Shown here: piece after piece, positions 35,501 through 48,105 of the stretch
Position numbering within the stretch: the first letter of the stretch is position 1
How the letters are laid out: each line of letters starts with the position of its first letter
DNA from: Candidatus Eiseniibacteriota bacterium
GTDB lineage: Bacteria; Eisenbacteria; RBG-16-71-46; CAIMUX01
Assembly (NCBI GenBank): GCA_016712505.1
Contig: JADJQY010000002.1
Coordinates: 372,001-436,000 of the forward strand
Reading direction: 5' to 3'
DNA length: 64,000 nt
Program-made: the position numbers and the translations under genes
Notes under the pieces: model-generated
Seen by the model: the letters and a program-made list of their open reading frames with translations, nothing else
What the model was told of the DNA's origin: nothing
The model's database searches: none

Positions 35501-38156
35501 TAGATGGGGAGTCGTCGTACGACTCAATGCTAGCAAACGGACTCGACACGACGCGCTTTGTGTTCGACCTGTCACGCACGTTGCCGCCGAACCAGCGCGT
35601 GGCCCTCTCCTTCGCCACGCGGGTGAACGAAGAGGACGCGGTGCGCATGTTCACCGACTTTCTGGTCGAGACCGCAGCACCGGAGGTCTCCTTCGCCCTG
35701 CAGAAACTCGAGTCGACGCTCACCGGCGGCTGTTCCTGCACCGGCGGGCGCTCCGCCTACCGTCTCCGACCGACGCTGCGGAACACCGGGAACGCGGACG
35801 CCGACTCGGTCGAAGTGTTGCTCGGCTGGTCGGGGGCGGATGCGGTGTTGTGCTCTGGCGGCGACGCGATCTGGATGACCGTACCGGCACACGGCGAGGC
35901 CACGGCCACGACCGGCTTCCAGTTCTGCGACTCACCGACGACGCGGACGCTTCGCGTGGAGTCCCTGACCATCCGGCGGACGGTGAATGGGGTGATCGAC
36001 ACGGTGCAGGTGGTCGATCCGGCCACGGCATACAATCCGTGGCCTCTCGGGGGATCGACCTACCAGGTCGCTACGCTGGACGGCCATTCCACCGTCGACG
36101 GTTTCCGCGCACAGTGGACGGAGCCGGCGGCCTACCAGAGCAGCAGCACCGAGCCGATCGGGTACCACGTCTACATCGACAGTGCCGGCGTGCAGCGGCG
36201 GTACACGCGCGACATGCTCAGCGAGGCCGCACAGGCCTGGACCTTGGGGCAGCCGCGACGAGACGAAAACGGGAATGTCATCGACTACAAGGTCGGAGTG
36301 AGCGCGGTCAGCTCCAACCGAATCGAGGCGCCGATCCGTTGGACCGGGTTGCGCGAGACCTCGCTTCTACCCCGGCCGGGCTGGCCGAGACGGATGCCCA
36401 CCGGGGGCGGCAAAGTCCGTCCTGGCGGTCGACCTCGATGACGACGGCGACCTGGAGATCCTGGCCGGCGGCCGCGTGCTCGCGGCTTGGGATCCGGACG
36501 GAGATCCGGTTGCGGCAGCCGGCCTCGACGGGCTGCTCTACAACCCGATTGCCGACAGCCAGATCGACACCGAGTCGGATCTGAACATCTGGGGCGAGCT
36601 TGCGGCCGGCGATGTCGACACGGACGGAGAGACCGAGATCGCGATGTTGTTCGGCGATGGGAAGCTCCGGATGATCGACGAGGATGGTTCGGCGCACTGG
36701 TCCATTCCGATCACGGTGAACGCGCGTTCGACGCCAACCCTGGCCGACCTGGATCAGGACGGGGATCTGGAGGTCATCCTGAACGGGCTGGATGGCGGCG
36801 ACCTCTACGTGTGGCACAAGAATGGAACCAACTTCCGGACCAACAACAATCGTTACGTCGATCTGAGCCTCGCGAATCAGGTGAACTACTCGGGCGTGGC
36901 GGTGGCGGACGTGGACTCGACCTCTCCGGGGCTCGAGATCGCGCAGTCGCTCTTCAATGGCGAGGTCAAACTCTGGAAGACCCAGACCGGGAGCGGCAAT
37001 CCTGCAGCCGTCTGGGTCAAGGGCCCGTGCGACAGCCCTCCGTGCGGGGGCGCCGTCACGACGCCGGCGATCGCGGACGTGAATGCCGATGATGTTCCGG
37101 ATGTGATCGTGGCCTCCAAGGGGACCTGGCGAAAAGCGGCGACCTTCAAGGGACAAACGGGGGGCTTCAGCGCCACCTGGCGCGGGAAGAACAGCTCGCA
37201 GCAGTCGGACACTCTCCAATACCACTGGCTCCACCTCCCGCCGGATCCCATGCCCTACCCGGCCATCGCGGAGCTGGATCCAAGCGGAAACGGCGTTCCC
37301 GAGGTGTTCATGGGGCGAGGGCGGTATCCCGAGGAGCGCCTGATCGATGACGATGATGATCACAACACGATGAGCGTGGGGCTGCTCTTCAACCGCGGCG
37401 CCGTCCCCAGCGGTGAGTATCTCGGTCGAGTGACGACCCTGACCGACTCGGTGCCCCGACCCGGACGACTGCGGGAGTACCAGGGAATCACGCGCGGCAA
37501 TCCGATCCTGGGGGACATCGACGGAGATGGTCGCCAGGAACTGATCGTCGGGTCCAATCATGGTGCGCTCTTCGCCTGGGAGTTCACGCCGACGAGCGGG
37601 GATAGCTTCGCCGTGAACCCGGAGCCGGGGTGGCCGCTGCAGTTCAGCGACCTTCCGTGCAACCCCTCGTTCGCCGACCTGGACCAGAGTGGGGATACGC
37701 TGCAACTGATCGTGGGGCTGGAGGACGGTCACGTCTACGTATACGACCTGCCCGAGATGACGGCGGACGACGTGCAGTGGCCAACGGCGCAATACGATGT
37801 CGCCCGAACGGGAGCGTATCCGAACTTCTGGCTGGAGTCGCCCCGAACACCCACCTCGGGCGGACCGTCGTTCGACGACCGCATGCGAAGCGGCCCCAAT
37901 CCGTTCGGTCCGGAGACCGCGATCCGGTTCCGGCTGCGGGAGCGCGGGACCGTGATGCTGGCGGTCTACGACGCGGGTGGGCGTGAGGTGAAGCGACTCT
38001 GGTCGGGGGAACTCGAAGCGGGAAGGCATGAGTTCGAGTGGAACGGTCGCGACGATCAGAATCGTCGGGTGGCCAGTGGAGTCTACTTCCTGAAGCTCTC
38101 GGGCGCATCGGGTACCCAGACCCGGCGCCTGGTGCTGGCACGATAAGGAGGCGAAC

Positions 38157-39694
38157 ATGCGAGTGAATCGTCGACACTGCTCTTGGCCTCACGCAGCGAC
38201 CGCTTGCCTGCCGTTCATCCTTGCCCTCGTTCCGTTCGAGCAGGTGTCAGCCGGCATCTGGTTCGACGATCCGGTGAGCTACTCCGTGCCGAAGACACCA
38301 CGGGGCTTGAGCGTCGGACACCTGAACGACGATCCTTATCTGGACGTGTTCGTCGCCGCCTCGAACAGCAATAGTGCAACCGGTTATCTCTACCTGAATG
38401 ATGGGCTCGGCGGGCTCGTCGCTGGCCCCACCGTGGCGATCACGCCGGGCTACGAGAGGCACGCCCTTGGCGACTTCAACGGCGATGGGCGAACCGACAT
38501 CGCGGTGTCTGGCTCCCCAACCCGTGTCTACTACGCGAGTGCCGAATACACCTACCCAGGCCCTGCGACGGTAGCGCCAATCTGCGGAGGGGGACTCAGC
38601 ACTTCGGGCTGATGCACGCCATCGACATGGATTTGGATGGCTACTGCGACCTGATCGGGCGCCGGAAAAACGAGTGGCCGCAGCAACCGTTCGTCACGAT
38701 CGTGTGGGGGAGTCCGACCGGTCTCGTGCCGGGCAACACGCAGATGGAGGTCGACATCGTCGAGGACACGGGATGTGACCACAGCATCACGTACTCCTCG
38801 GTGATCGACATTGCGGTGGCGGATGCGGATACGGATGGAGATCTGGACGTGGTGGTGAGCGCGATTCGGGACTGGGGGGGAAGCGAGCCGGCGAACTGCG
38901 AACGGCGCGGCATTGGCGTGATCTGGTGCGATGGGCCACGGCTGTATCGAGAGACCGAGGAGTGGCTGGTAAGGGAACAGGATCCAACGCCGGTCACGGC
39001 GTACTATTCCTTGCAGGTGGCAGCCTTGGGGGACGATCCGCATCCGGACATCATCTGTACGATGCAATCCGCCACCTGGGTCATGTACGGTGGCGGGGCT
39101 GGCGCTTGGAGGCCGCTGGAGGCGACAGCGCTACCGGGCGTTCGCAGTCTGCTCGCGGACATCGATGGTGATGAAGTGTTGGACGCGATGAACCACCTGG
39201 TGCCTGGGACGCGGGTGCACCGCGGACGCGTCCCAACCGGGTTCGACCTCGTCGAGACGATCGTGCCCGCAGTGGCGGTGGGAGCGGCAGTGGACGCGGA
39301 CGCGGATGGCGACCTGGATGTGGTGGGATTCGGCGTGGATCCGGATCGAATCTGCGTGTTCCGCAACATCGCACCGCTGGCAGCGGGAGTTCCGGAAGAG
39401 GTCGATGAACGGCGACTGCGGGCGGTGCCGTCGGTGGTGTCGCGCGGCGTCGTGCAATTCCAGCGGGAGTGGTCGCCGCCGGCGGAGCGTGAGGTGGGTT
39501 CGGAATTGAGGGTCGACGTGCGAGATGTTCAGGGGCGCTTGGTGTGGCGCGGAACCTCTGTGGAGAGCTCGAGTGGAGTCGCTACGTGGGCCCTCAACGA
39601 CCGGCGGGGGGAACCCGTGTCGGCGGGAGTGTACTTCGCGGTACCGGCCGGCACATCCGCCGGAAAGGCGGCGCGGGTACTCGTGATCCGGTAG
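38157..39694 (+). CDS. Secreted FG-GAP/VCBS repeat protein with FlgD-like C-terminal domain, one frame break
   Basis: The first 140 residues run from ATG 38157 with a signal peptide (LPFILALVPFEQVSA) and FG-GAP repeats (LGDFNGDGRTDIAVSG), then stop at 38610. The remaining 360 residues lie in another frame: HAIDMDLDGYCDLIG, AVADADTDGDLDVVVSA, DADADGDLDVVGFG, and a closing FlgD-like Ig module (LRVDVRDVQGRLVWRG, VSAGVYFAVPAG). One G is missing from the run 38589-38593: six Gs would give CGGGTQHFGLMHAID and a continuous protein of about 512 residues. Repeats of this type bind calcium and form beta-propellers; the end module resembles type IX secretion sorting domains. It lies 11 bases after the giant C25-like gene and shares its architecture in short form. 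Confidence 0.8.
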
Positions 39695-40009
39695 CGTCAG
39701 GGAGAAACCCTCGCACGAAACGCACGCGGCGGCGGGCTCCTGGGGGGGCTCGGCGCCGCGTGGTGTTTGGGGGAGCGTGGGCGGCGGCTTGTGGTGCGGG
39801 GGGGAGCGTGCTACTCTGAGGTGCTGCAAAGGTTGAGGCAATGCATGTAAGTTGTTTTTATGTAACGAGTTGAGGCATAGGTCGCCGGCGGGCTGGCGCC
39901 CGCCTCGGCTGGGGCCGGAATCGCTGGGCGGAGACGGGGGCGTGCTGGAGTAGGGTGGGGGCGCCGAGTCGATCTGCCGGCCGATCGTTTTCCTGGAGGA
40001 GTTTGCACC
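39695..40009. other. Intergenic region upstream of dnaE
   Basis: The 315 bases hold no coding sequence on either strand that I can support. The first half is very G-rich (two runs of seven G near 39741 and 39803); an AT-rich island at 39841-39865 carries the promoter listed separately, flanked by two copies of GTTGAGGCA (39832-39840 and 39869-39877). Confidence 0.5.
39833..39861 (+). promoter_or_regulatory. Candidate promoter of dnaE
   Basis: TTGAGG (39833-39838) and TTTTAT (39856-39861) are separated by 17 bases in the only AT-rich patch of the intergenic region. The dnaE GTG start is about 150 bases downstream and has TGGAGGA before it. The -10 match is modest. Confidence 0.35.
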
Positions 40010-43611
<3,602 letters not shown>

Positions 43612-43615
<4 letters not shown>

Positions 43616-44496
43616 GTTCCGGAGAGGGAGGGAGACGATTGGGGACGGTCGATCTCCATCTCCACACCACCTGTTCCGACGGGCGGTACTCCCCGGCCGA
43701 GGTGGTGGCGATGGTGGCGCGCAGTGGGGCCTTCACCCTGGCCATCACCGACCACGACACGGTCGAGGGGCTGGCCGAGGCGGAGGCCGAGGCGCGACTG
43801 CGCGATCGCACCCTGATTCCGGGGATCGAGCTTTCGGTCTCTTGCGAGGGCCAGGATCTGCACATCCTGGGGTACTACCTCGACCCAGGCGACCCTGGCC
43901 TCGCCGCCCTGATCGTGCGGCTCCGTCAGGCTCGGGCCGACCGGATCGCCGCCATGGTCGCGCGGTTGTCCGACCTCGGCTGTCCGGTGACGGTGGCGGC
44001 GGTGGAGGCCCAGGCGAGCGGCACCTGGGCGATCGGGCGCAACCATGTCGCCCGGGCGCTGGTCGCGGCCGGGTTCGCGGTCGACGTGGACGACGCCTTC
44101 CGGCGCTACCTGCGCGATGGGGGGCCGGCGTGTCTGCCCAAGGTGACCGCCTCGCTCGAGGAGTCGCTCGAGGTGCTGCTCCGGGCGGGCGCCGTGCCGG
44201 TCCTGGCCCACCCGGCGACCTACCGGCTCGAACCGGTGTTCTGGAGACTCATTCGCGCAGGACTGCTGGGAATAGAAGTTTTTCATCCGAGCCACCACCC
44301 GTCCGACGTGCGAAGATTCTCTGACATGGCAGAGAGCTGGGGGCTATGTCAGACAGGTGGGTCCGATTATCATGGGCACCGAGAGAGCGAGACGACCCCC
44401 GGCTCGTTGGCTCTAGGTTCCGAACTGATCGAGGCGCTCGACCGAGCGCGGACGATGGTTCCGGATCGAGTGAGGAGTGTGTATGGAAGGCCCTGA
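43612..44496 (+). CDS. PHP-domain phosphoesterase (YciV/RNase AM-like)
   Basis: A 294-residue stand-alone PHP enzyme. The metal-binding motifs are all present: VDLHLHTTCSDG, LAITDHDTVEGL, IPGIELSVS, VLAHPATY and TGGSDYHGHRE. The insertion between the second and last motif (residues 95-190) is typical of the YciV group, which hydrolyses 3',5'-nucleoside bisphosphates or trims RNA 5' ends. The GTG start overlaps the dnaE stop (GTGA), so it is translated with dnaE. It overlaps the ccmE start by 14 bases. Confidence 0.87.
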
Positions 44497-45013
44497 GTTC
44501 ACCCCGAATGCAGGTTCGAACGAATCGCGCGGCGGCGGTGGCGCCCGCCGGATCCGATTCGTGGTCGGGTTCGTCATCATCCTGTCCGCGATCGGCATCC
44601 TGGTCGCGCGCGGGGCGAAGACCTCGATGGTCTACTACGTCACGGTCACAGAGCTATTGTCCAAGCCGCGCGGAGAAGATCTGAAGGGAATCCGGGTCAT
44701 AGGCAAGGTGGTCGAGGGAACCATCCAGCGTCAGGACTTCCAGCTGGCCTTCGAGATGACCGACGGCGAGAAGGCGATTCCGGTCGCCTACAACGGCGTG
44801 GTCCCGGACACCTTCGGCGAGAAGGGTGAGGTCGTGGTCGAAGGGAAGTTCCTTTCCAGCGGAACCTTCGAGGCGAACTTCCTCATGGCCAAGTGCCCCT
44901 CGAAGTACGAGATGAGTCCGGACGATCCGAACGGCACCCAGCCGGGCGGCGAAGGGTACATGCCGGGCTCGACCTACCAGTCGGGCGAGACGAAGAAGAC
45001 GACCGGGACCTGA
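44483..45013 (+). CDS. ccmE: Cytochrome c maturation haem chaperone CcmE, Cys-type
   Basis: CcmE holds haem covalently in the periplasm between CcmC and CcmF. The 176-residue protein has a short cytoplasmic segment, one transmembrane anchor (RFVVGFVIILSAIGILVA) and an OB-fold domain (VYYVTVTELLSK, GIRVIGKVVEGTI, PVAYNGVVPDTFGEKGEVVVEGKF). The haem-ligand motif, normally H-x-x-x-Y in LAKHDENY, reads MAKCPSKYE: the His is Cys and the Tyr is kept. Such CxxxY forms are known from Desulfovibrio and archaea (System I*). The tail is Gly/Pro-rich. ATG 44483 has GAGGAG five bases upstream; a GTG six bases earlier is less likely. Confidence 0.92.
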   Translation: MEGPEFTPNAGSNESRGGGGARRIRFVVGFVIILSAIGILVARGAKTSMVYYVTVTELLSKPRGEDLKGIRVIGKVVEGTIQRQDFQLAFEMTDGEKAIPVAYNGVVPDTFGEKGEVVVEGKFLSSGTFEANFLMAKCPSKYEMSPDDPNGTQPGGEGYMPGSTYQSGETKKTTGT

Positions 45014-45048
45014 TCGAACGGCGACCGCAGTTGATCTGACTGTCCACG

Positions 45049-45072
45049 CGCGCGCCCTTCCCTGGGCGCGCG
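45049..45072 (+). terminator. GC-rich hairpin between ccmE and ccmF
   Basis: CGCGCGCCC-type arms at 45049-45057 and 45064-45072 form a nine-base perfect stem with a six-base loop, 36 bases after the ccmE stop. There is no T-run, so it may be a pause, an mRNA-stabilising fold or a weak terminator separating ccmE from ccmF. Confidence 0.35.
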
Positions 45073-45207
45073 TCGGAATGCAGTGACCTCGCGGGAGGGA
45101 ACCCCGGGGCCGTTGACCTCGAGGCAGTGCCCGTATCCTCCTCGACACCCAAGCGCCCGCCCTGGATAACAGGAAGAATGGGCGGCAGGAAGAACGAAGG
45201 ACGGCGC

Positions 45208-47160
45208 ATGATTCAACTCGGCTATTACACGACCACGGCGGCGTTCTTCATCGCGCTGCTCGGGATCGGGCTGGCGATCTTCGCCAGTGCGAAGAAGCGC
45301 AACGATGCCTACGAGGCGGCCCGGAACGCGGTCGTCGCCTGCGCGTTCTTTACCACCATCGGCGCGGTCGCGGTGGTCTACGCCATGCTGGTCGGCGACT
45401 ACCAGCTGGAGTATGTCTGGGCCCACAGCGATCGCGACATGCCATTGCTCTACAAGATCGGAGCGCTCTGGGGCGGACAGGCGGGCAGCCTCCTTTTCTG
45501 GGGCTTCCTGCTCGCGGTCTACTCCTCGATCGCGGTGATGCGCCATCGCAAGGACCGGCTCGAGCTGATGGCCCCGGCCATCGCGACCATGCTGGTGGTG
45601 ATCGCGTTCTTCCTCGGCACCGTGACCTTTGCCTCCAGTCCCTGGGATCGGGCCAGCTTCATCCCGCCCGACGGTCGGGGCCTCAACCCCCTCCTGCAAC
45701 ACCCCGCGATGGTGATCCACCCCCCCTGCCTCTACCTCGGATTCGTCGGCTTCACCCTGCCCTTCGCCTTTGCCATGGGGGCCCTGGTCTCGGGGCGGAC
45801 CGACGCGGAGTGGCTGAAGAAGTCGCGCGTCTGGTCGATCATCGCCTGGACCTTCCTCGGGGCAGGAAACATCCTCGGTGGTCGGTGGGCCTATGTCGAA
45901 CTCGGCTGGGGCGGCTACTGGGCCTGGGATCCGGTGGAGAACGCCGCCTTCATGCCCTGGCTGGCCGGGACCGCCTTCATCCACTCGGCGATGATCCAGG
46001 AACGGAAGGGGATGCTCAAGATCTGGAACATGGTCCTGGTGACCATCACCTTCCTGCTGACCATCTTCGGGACGTTCATCACCCGCTCCGGGCTGATCTC
46101 CTCGGTCCACTCGTTTGCCCAGTCCTCCATCGGGTACTACTTCGCCGGCTTCCTGATCTTCCTCATGATCGCGGCCTTCGGCCTGATCCTGATGCGGCGC
46201 AAGGAGCTCTCGAGCGCCCAGCAGCTCGACTCGTTCTTCTCCCGTGAATCGAGCTTCCTGCTCAACAATCTGATCCTGCTCGGCGGCTGCTTCGCCGTCC
46301 TCTGGGGCACCATTTTTCCCATGATCTCCGAGGCGGCCCAGGGAGTACGGATCAGCGTCGGGCCCCCCTTCTTCAACCAGATCATGATCCCGATCGGTCT
46401 CGCGCTACTGCTTTTGATGGGAGTGGGACCGCTGGTGCCGTGGCGTCGCTCCTCGATCGCCGGGCTGAAGAAGCTCTTCTCCATTCCGGTCGTCCTGGCC
46501 TTGATTGCGGGGGCACTGCTCCTCCTGCTCGGGGTCTCCCATGCCTATGCCCTGGTCACCTTCTCGATCTGCGCCTTCGTCCTGGTCACCATCGTGACCG
46601 AGTTCGCCCGGGGGATCCGCGCCCGGCAGTCCTCGAGCGGGACCGGAGTGTTGCGGTCGCTCTTTGATCTCTTCGCCAAGGGACAGCGGCGCTACGGGGG
46701 ATACGTCATCCACCTCGGGGTGGTGATCATCTTCGTCGGCTTCGCCGGAGCGGCGTTCACCCGCGATGGGGAGGGGACGCTGCGCCGGGGCGAATCGCTC
46801 GAGTTCCACGGCTACACCTTGACCTTTCGCGAGCTGCTGCAAAACAAGCTGCCCGGAGTCGATGAGGTCTCGGCCGAGGTGATGGTCTCGAAGGGACAGA
46901 CCCCGCTCGCCTTCCTCTATCCGCAGAAGAACTTCTTCAAGAAGAGCGAGCAGCTGGCGTCGGAGGTGGCGATCCACTCCACCTGGGGGTACGACCTCTA
47001 TCTGGTCCTCGGGGACTATGCGGACGATGGGGGATCGGCCAGCTTCAAGGTGTATGTGAACCCCCTGGTGCGGTACTTCTGGTTCGGCGGGATCGTGATG
47101 GTGTTCGGCGGGCTGCTGGTGCTCTGGCCGATGCCTCGTCGCGGGGCGCTGGCCACATGA
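45208..47160 (+). CDS. ccmF: Haem lyase component CcmF
   Basis: CcmF transfers haem from CcmE to apocytochrome c. The 650-residue inner-membrane protein has about 15 helices and the signature WWD-type loop GGYWAWDPVENAAFMPWLAG, with NILGGRWAYVELGWG before it and conserved periplasmic His residues (HPAMVIHPP; FIHSAM). A periplasmic domain near the C-terminus (DGEGTLRRGESLEFHGYTLT) is followed by the last helix. ATG 45208 (GAAGGA upstream) gives a standard N-terminus; the longer frame is not needed. The end overlaps the ccmH start by four bases. Confidence 0.96.
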   Translation: MIQLGYYTTTAAFFIALLGIGLAIFASAKKRNDAYEAARNAVVACAFFTTIGAVAVVYAMLVGDYQLEYVWAHSDRDMPLLYKIGALWGGQAGSLLFWGFLLAVYSSIAVMRHRKDRLELMAPAIATMLVVIAFFLGTVTFASSPWDRASFIPPDGRGLNPLLQHPAMVIHPPCLYLGFVGFTLPFAFAMGALVSGRTDAEWLKKSRVWSIIAWTFLGAGNILGGRWAYVELGWGGYWAWDPVENAAFMPWLAGTAFIHSAMIQERKGMLKIWNMVLVTITFLLTIFGTFITRSGLISSVHSFAQSSIGYYFAGFLIFLMIAAFGLILMRRKELSSAQQLDSFFSRESSFLLNNLILLGGCFAVLWGTIFPMISEAAQGVRISVGPPFFNQIMIPIGLALLLLMGVGPLVPWRRSSIAGLKKLFSIPVVLALIAGALLLLLGVSHAYALVTFSICAFVLVTIVTEFARGIRARQSSSGTGVLRSLFDLFAKGQRRYGGYVIHLGVVIIFVGFAGAAFTRDGEGTLRRGESLEFHGYTLTFRELLQNKLPGVDEVSAEVMVSKGQTPLAFLYPQKNFFKKSEQLASEVAIHSTWGYDLYLVLGDYADDGGSASFKVYVNPLVRYFWFGGIVMVFGGLLVLWPMPRRGALAT

Positions 47161-47750
47161 GGCGTCGCCCTGCTCCGCGGCCGGGCGTACCGCGCTTGGC
47201 CGCGCTCGGCCTGCTGCTCCTCCTCGGGATGCTGGCAGCGAACCCGGTGCCGACCTCGGCCGCGCCGCAGACCTCGGTCGAAGAGGTCGCGCGGCAGCTG
47301 ATGGACCCCTGCGAGAACTGCAAGGGGAAGCTCCTCTCGAGCTGCGACTGCGGTCCGGCGGCCACGCTCAAGCAAGAGATCGCGCAGAAGGTCGAGGCGG
47401 GGTTGACCGCCGACGAGATTGTCGCGGCCGTCGTGGCCGAGCGCGGCGAGTGGTTGCGGGCCGCCCCGCCCAAGTCGGGCTTCAATCTCCTCGGCTGGCT
47501 CCTTCCCTTCGTCCTCATCGCAGCCGGTGGGTTCGGCATCTGGGCCTTTCTCCGGACTGCGGTGGCCGGGGCCAAGGAACCGCGTACGTCGGCGGTGCAG
47601 TCAGGGCCGCGTCCCGCATCGTCGCGTGAGCTTCTGCGTCCCGCGGTCGAGGCTGCTCCGGTGGTCAGTGCAACCCCGTCCGCAGCGAACGAGGATCCCG
47701 AACGGTATCGGAAGCAGCTCGAGGAAGAGCTGCGCCGGATGGAGCGCTGA
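47157..47750 (+). CDS. ccmH: CcmH/NrfF/CycL-like cytochrome c maturation protein
   Basis: CcmH reduces the haem-binding cysteines of apocytochrome c. The 197-residue protein has a signal peptide (LGLLLLLGMLAANP), a small three-helix domain (VEEVARQLMDPCENCKGKLL, EIAQKVEAGLTADEIVAAVV, RGEWLRAAPPKSGFN) and a transmembrane helix (LLGWLLPFVLIAAGGFGIW), then a linker. Instead of LRCxxCQN the motif is PCENC plus a second pair in SCDC (four cysteines close together). The fold is therefore CcmH-like, but the redox motif is a variant. It overlaps ccmF and is followed by a CcmI-like gene. Confidence 0.83.
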   Translation: MRRRPAPRPGVPRLAALGLLLLLGMLAANPVPTSAAPQTSVEEVARQLMDPCENCKGKLLSSCDCGPAATLKQEIAQKVEAGLTADEIVAAVVAERGEWLRAAPPKSGFNLLGWLLPFVLIAAGGFGIWAFLRTAVAGAKEPRTSAVQSGPRPASSRELLRPAVEAAPVVSATPSAANEDPERYRKQLEEELRRMER

Positions 47751-47752
47751 GC

Positions 47753-48103
47753 ATGTTCACCAAGATTCTCTTTGCCCTCCTTCTGGTCGTGGTCCTGATC
47801 TACATTCTGGCCCCCCTGGTCTCGAAGCAGCGGCGTGAGAGCGCCCGCCGGGAGGAGGAGCAGGAGAGGGTCGAGCGCGAGAAGGCGACGGCTCTGGCGC
47901 TGATCCGCGACCTCGAATTCGACTTCCGCACCGGCAAGATGCTCGAGGCGGACTATCGGTCGAGTCGTGCGGAGGCAGAGGCGCGGGCGATGGCGGCACT
48001 CCGGCGCCTCGATCAGATGAGCGGTCGACGGGTGTTGACCGATGCGGAACTCGAGGACGAGATCGCGCGCGTGCGGGTGCGGCTCAAGGAGGAGGCGGTT
48101 TAA
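47753..48103 (+). CDS. Short CcmI-like membrane protein
   Basis: A 116-residue protein with one N-terminal transmembrane helix (ILFALLLVVVLIYILAPLV) and a coiled-coil/helical part with LIRDLEFDFRTGKMLEADYR, which matches the N-terminal helical module of CcmI (CycH), including the LxDLExDxxxGK pattern. The TPR domain of full CcmI is missing. In other bacteria CcmI presents apocytochrome to CcmFH. ATG 47753 follows the ccmH stop by two bases. Confidence 0.65.
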   Translation: MFTKILFALLLVVVLIYILAPLVSKQRRESARREEEQERVEREKATALALIRDLEFDFRTGKMLEADYRSSRAEAEARAMAALRRLDQMSGRRVLTDAELEDEIARVRVRLKEEAV

Positions 48104-48105
48104 GC

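Larger units (their letters stand above)
32380..38146 (+). pseudogene. Giant secreted gingipain-like (C25) protein with propeller and FlgD-like sorting domain; frame broken at three places
   Basis: Start at GTG 32380 or ATG 32389 (AAGGAGGG upstream) gives a signal peptide (MAVVFTFSVAIAGGG) in one frame. After an 11-G run (32445-32455) the next frame carries about 860 residues: signal cleavage region LLPRAEAG, propeptide, and a C25 domain (about 250-740; IDMVILTGDGWANGIGDPGD, YLLIGGDVEVVPARMW, VVFHVEHSNRWVFGG, TLFGDPHLLAW). A second shift near 35060 and a third at the G5 run 36403-36407 lead through Ig-like modules to FG-GAP repeats (LAVDLDDDGDLEILAGG, ILGDIDGDGRQELIVGS) and a FlgD-like/T9SS-type end (SGPNPFGPETAIRF, then RVASGVYFLKLSG). 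Restored, the protein would be about 1920 residues. No Cys occurs where the C25 nucleophile is expected (VGLSYGSMTGMYDGD), so peptidase activity is doubtful. The breaks may be decay, phase variation (the G11) or assembly error. Confidence 0.8.

Noticed and set aside
32445..36407. Programmed ribosomal frameshifting as the explanation for the frame changes in the C25-like gene
   Set aside because: No slippery heptamer with a downstream fold, and the required shifts go in different directions; slippage at the G11 tract remains possible only for the first site.
36308..38158. Open frame of 616 codons on the minus strand opposite the C25-like gene
   Set aside because: No signal, domain or start site; the plus-strand FG-GAP and FlgD-like motifs explain the coding signal.
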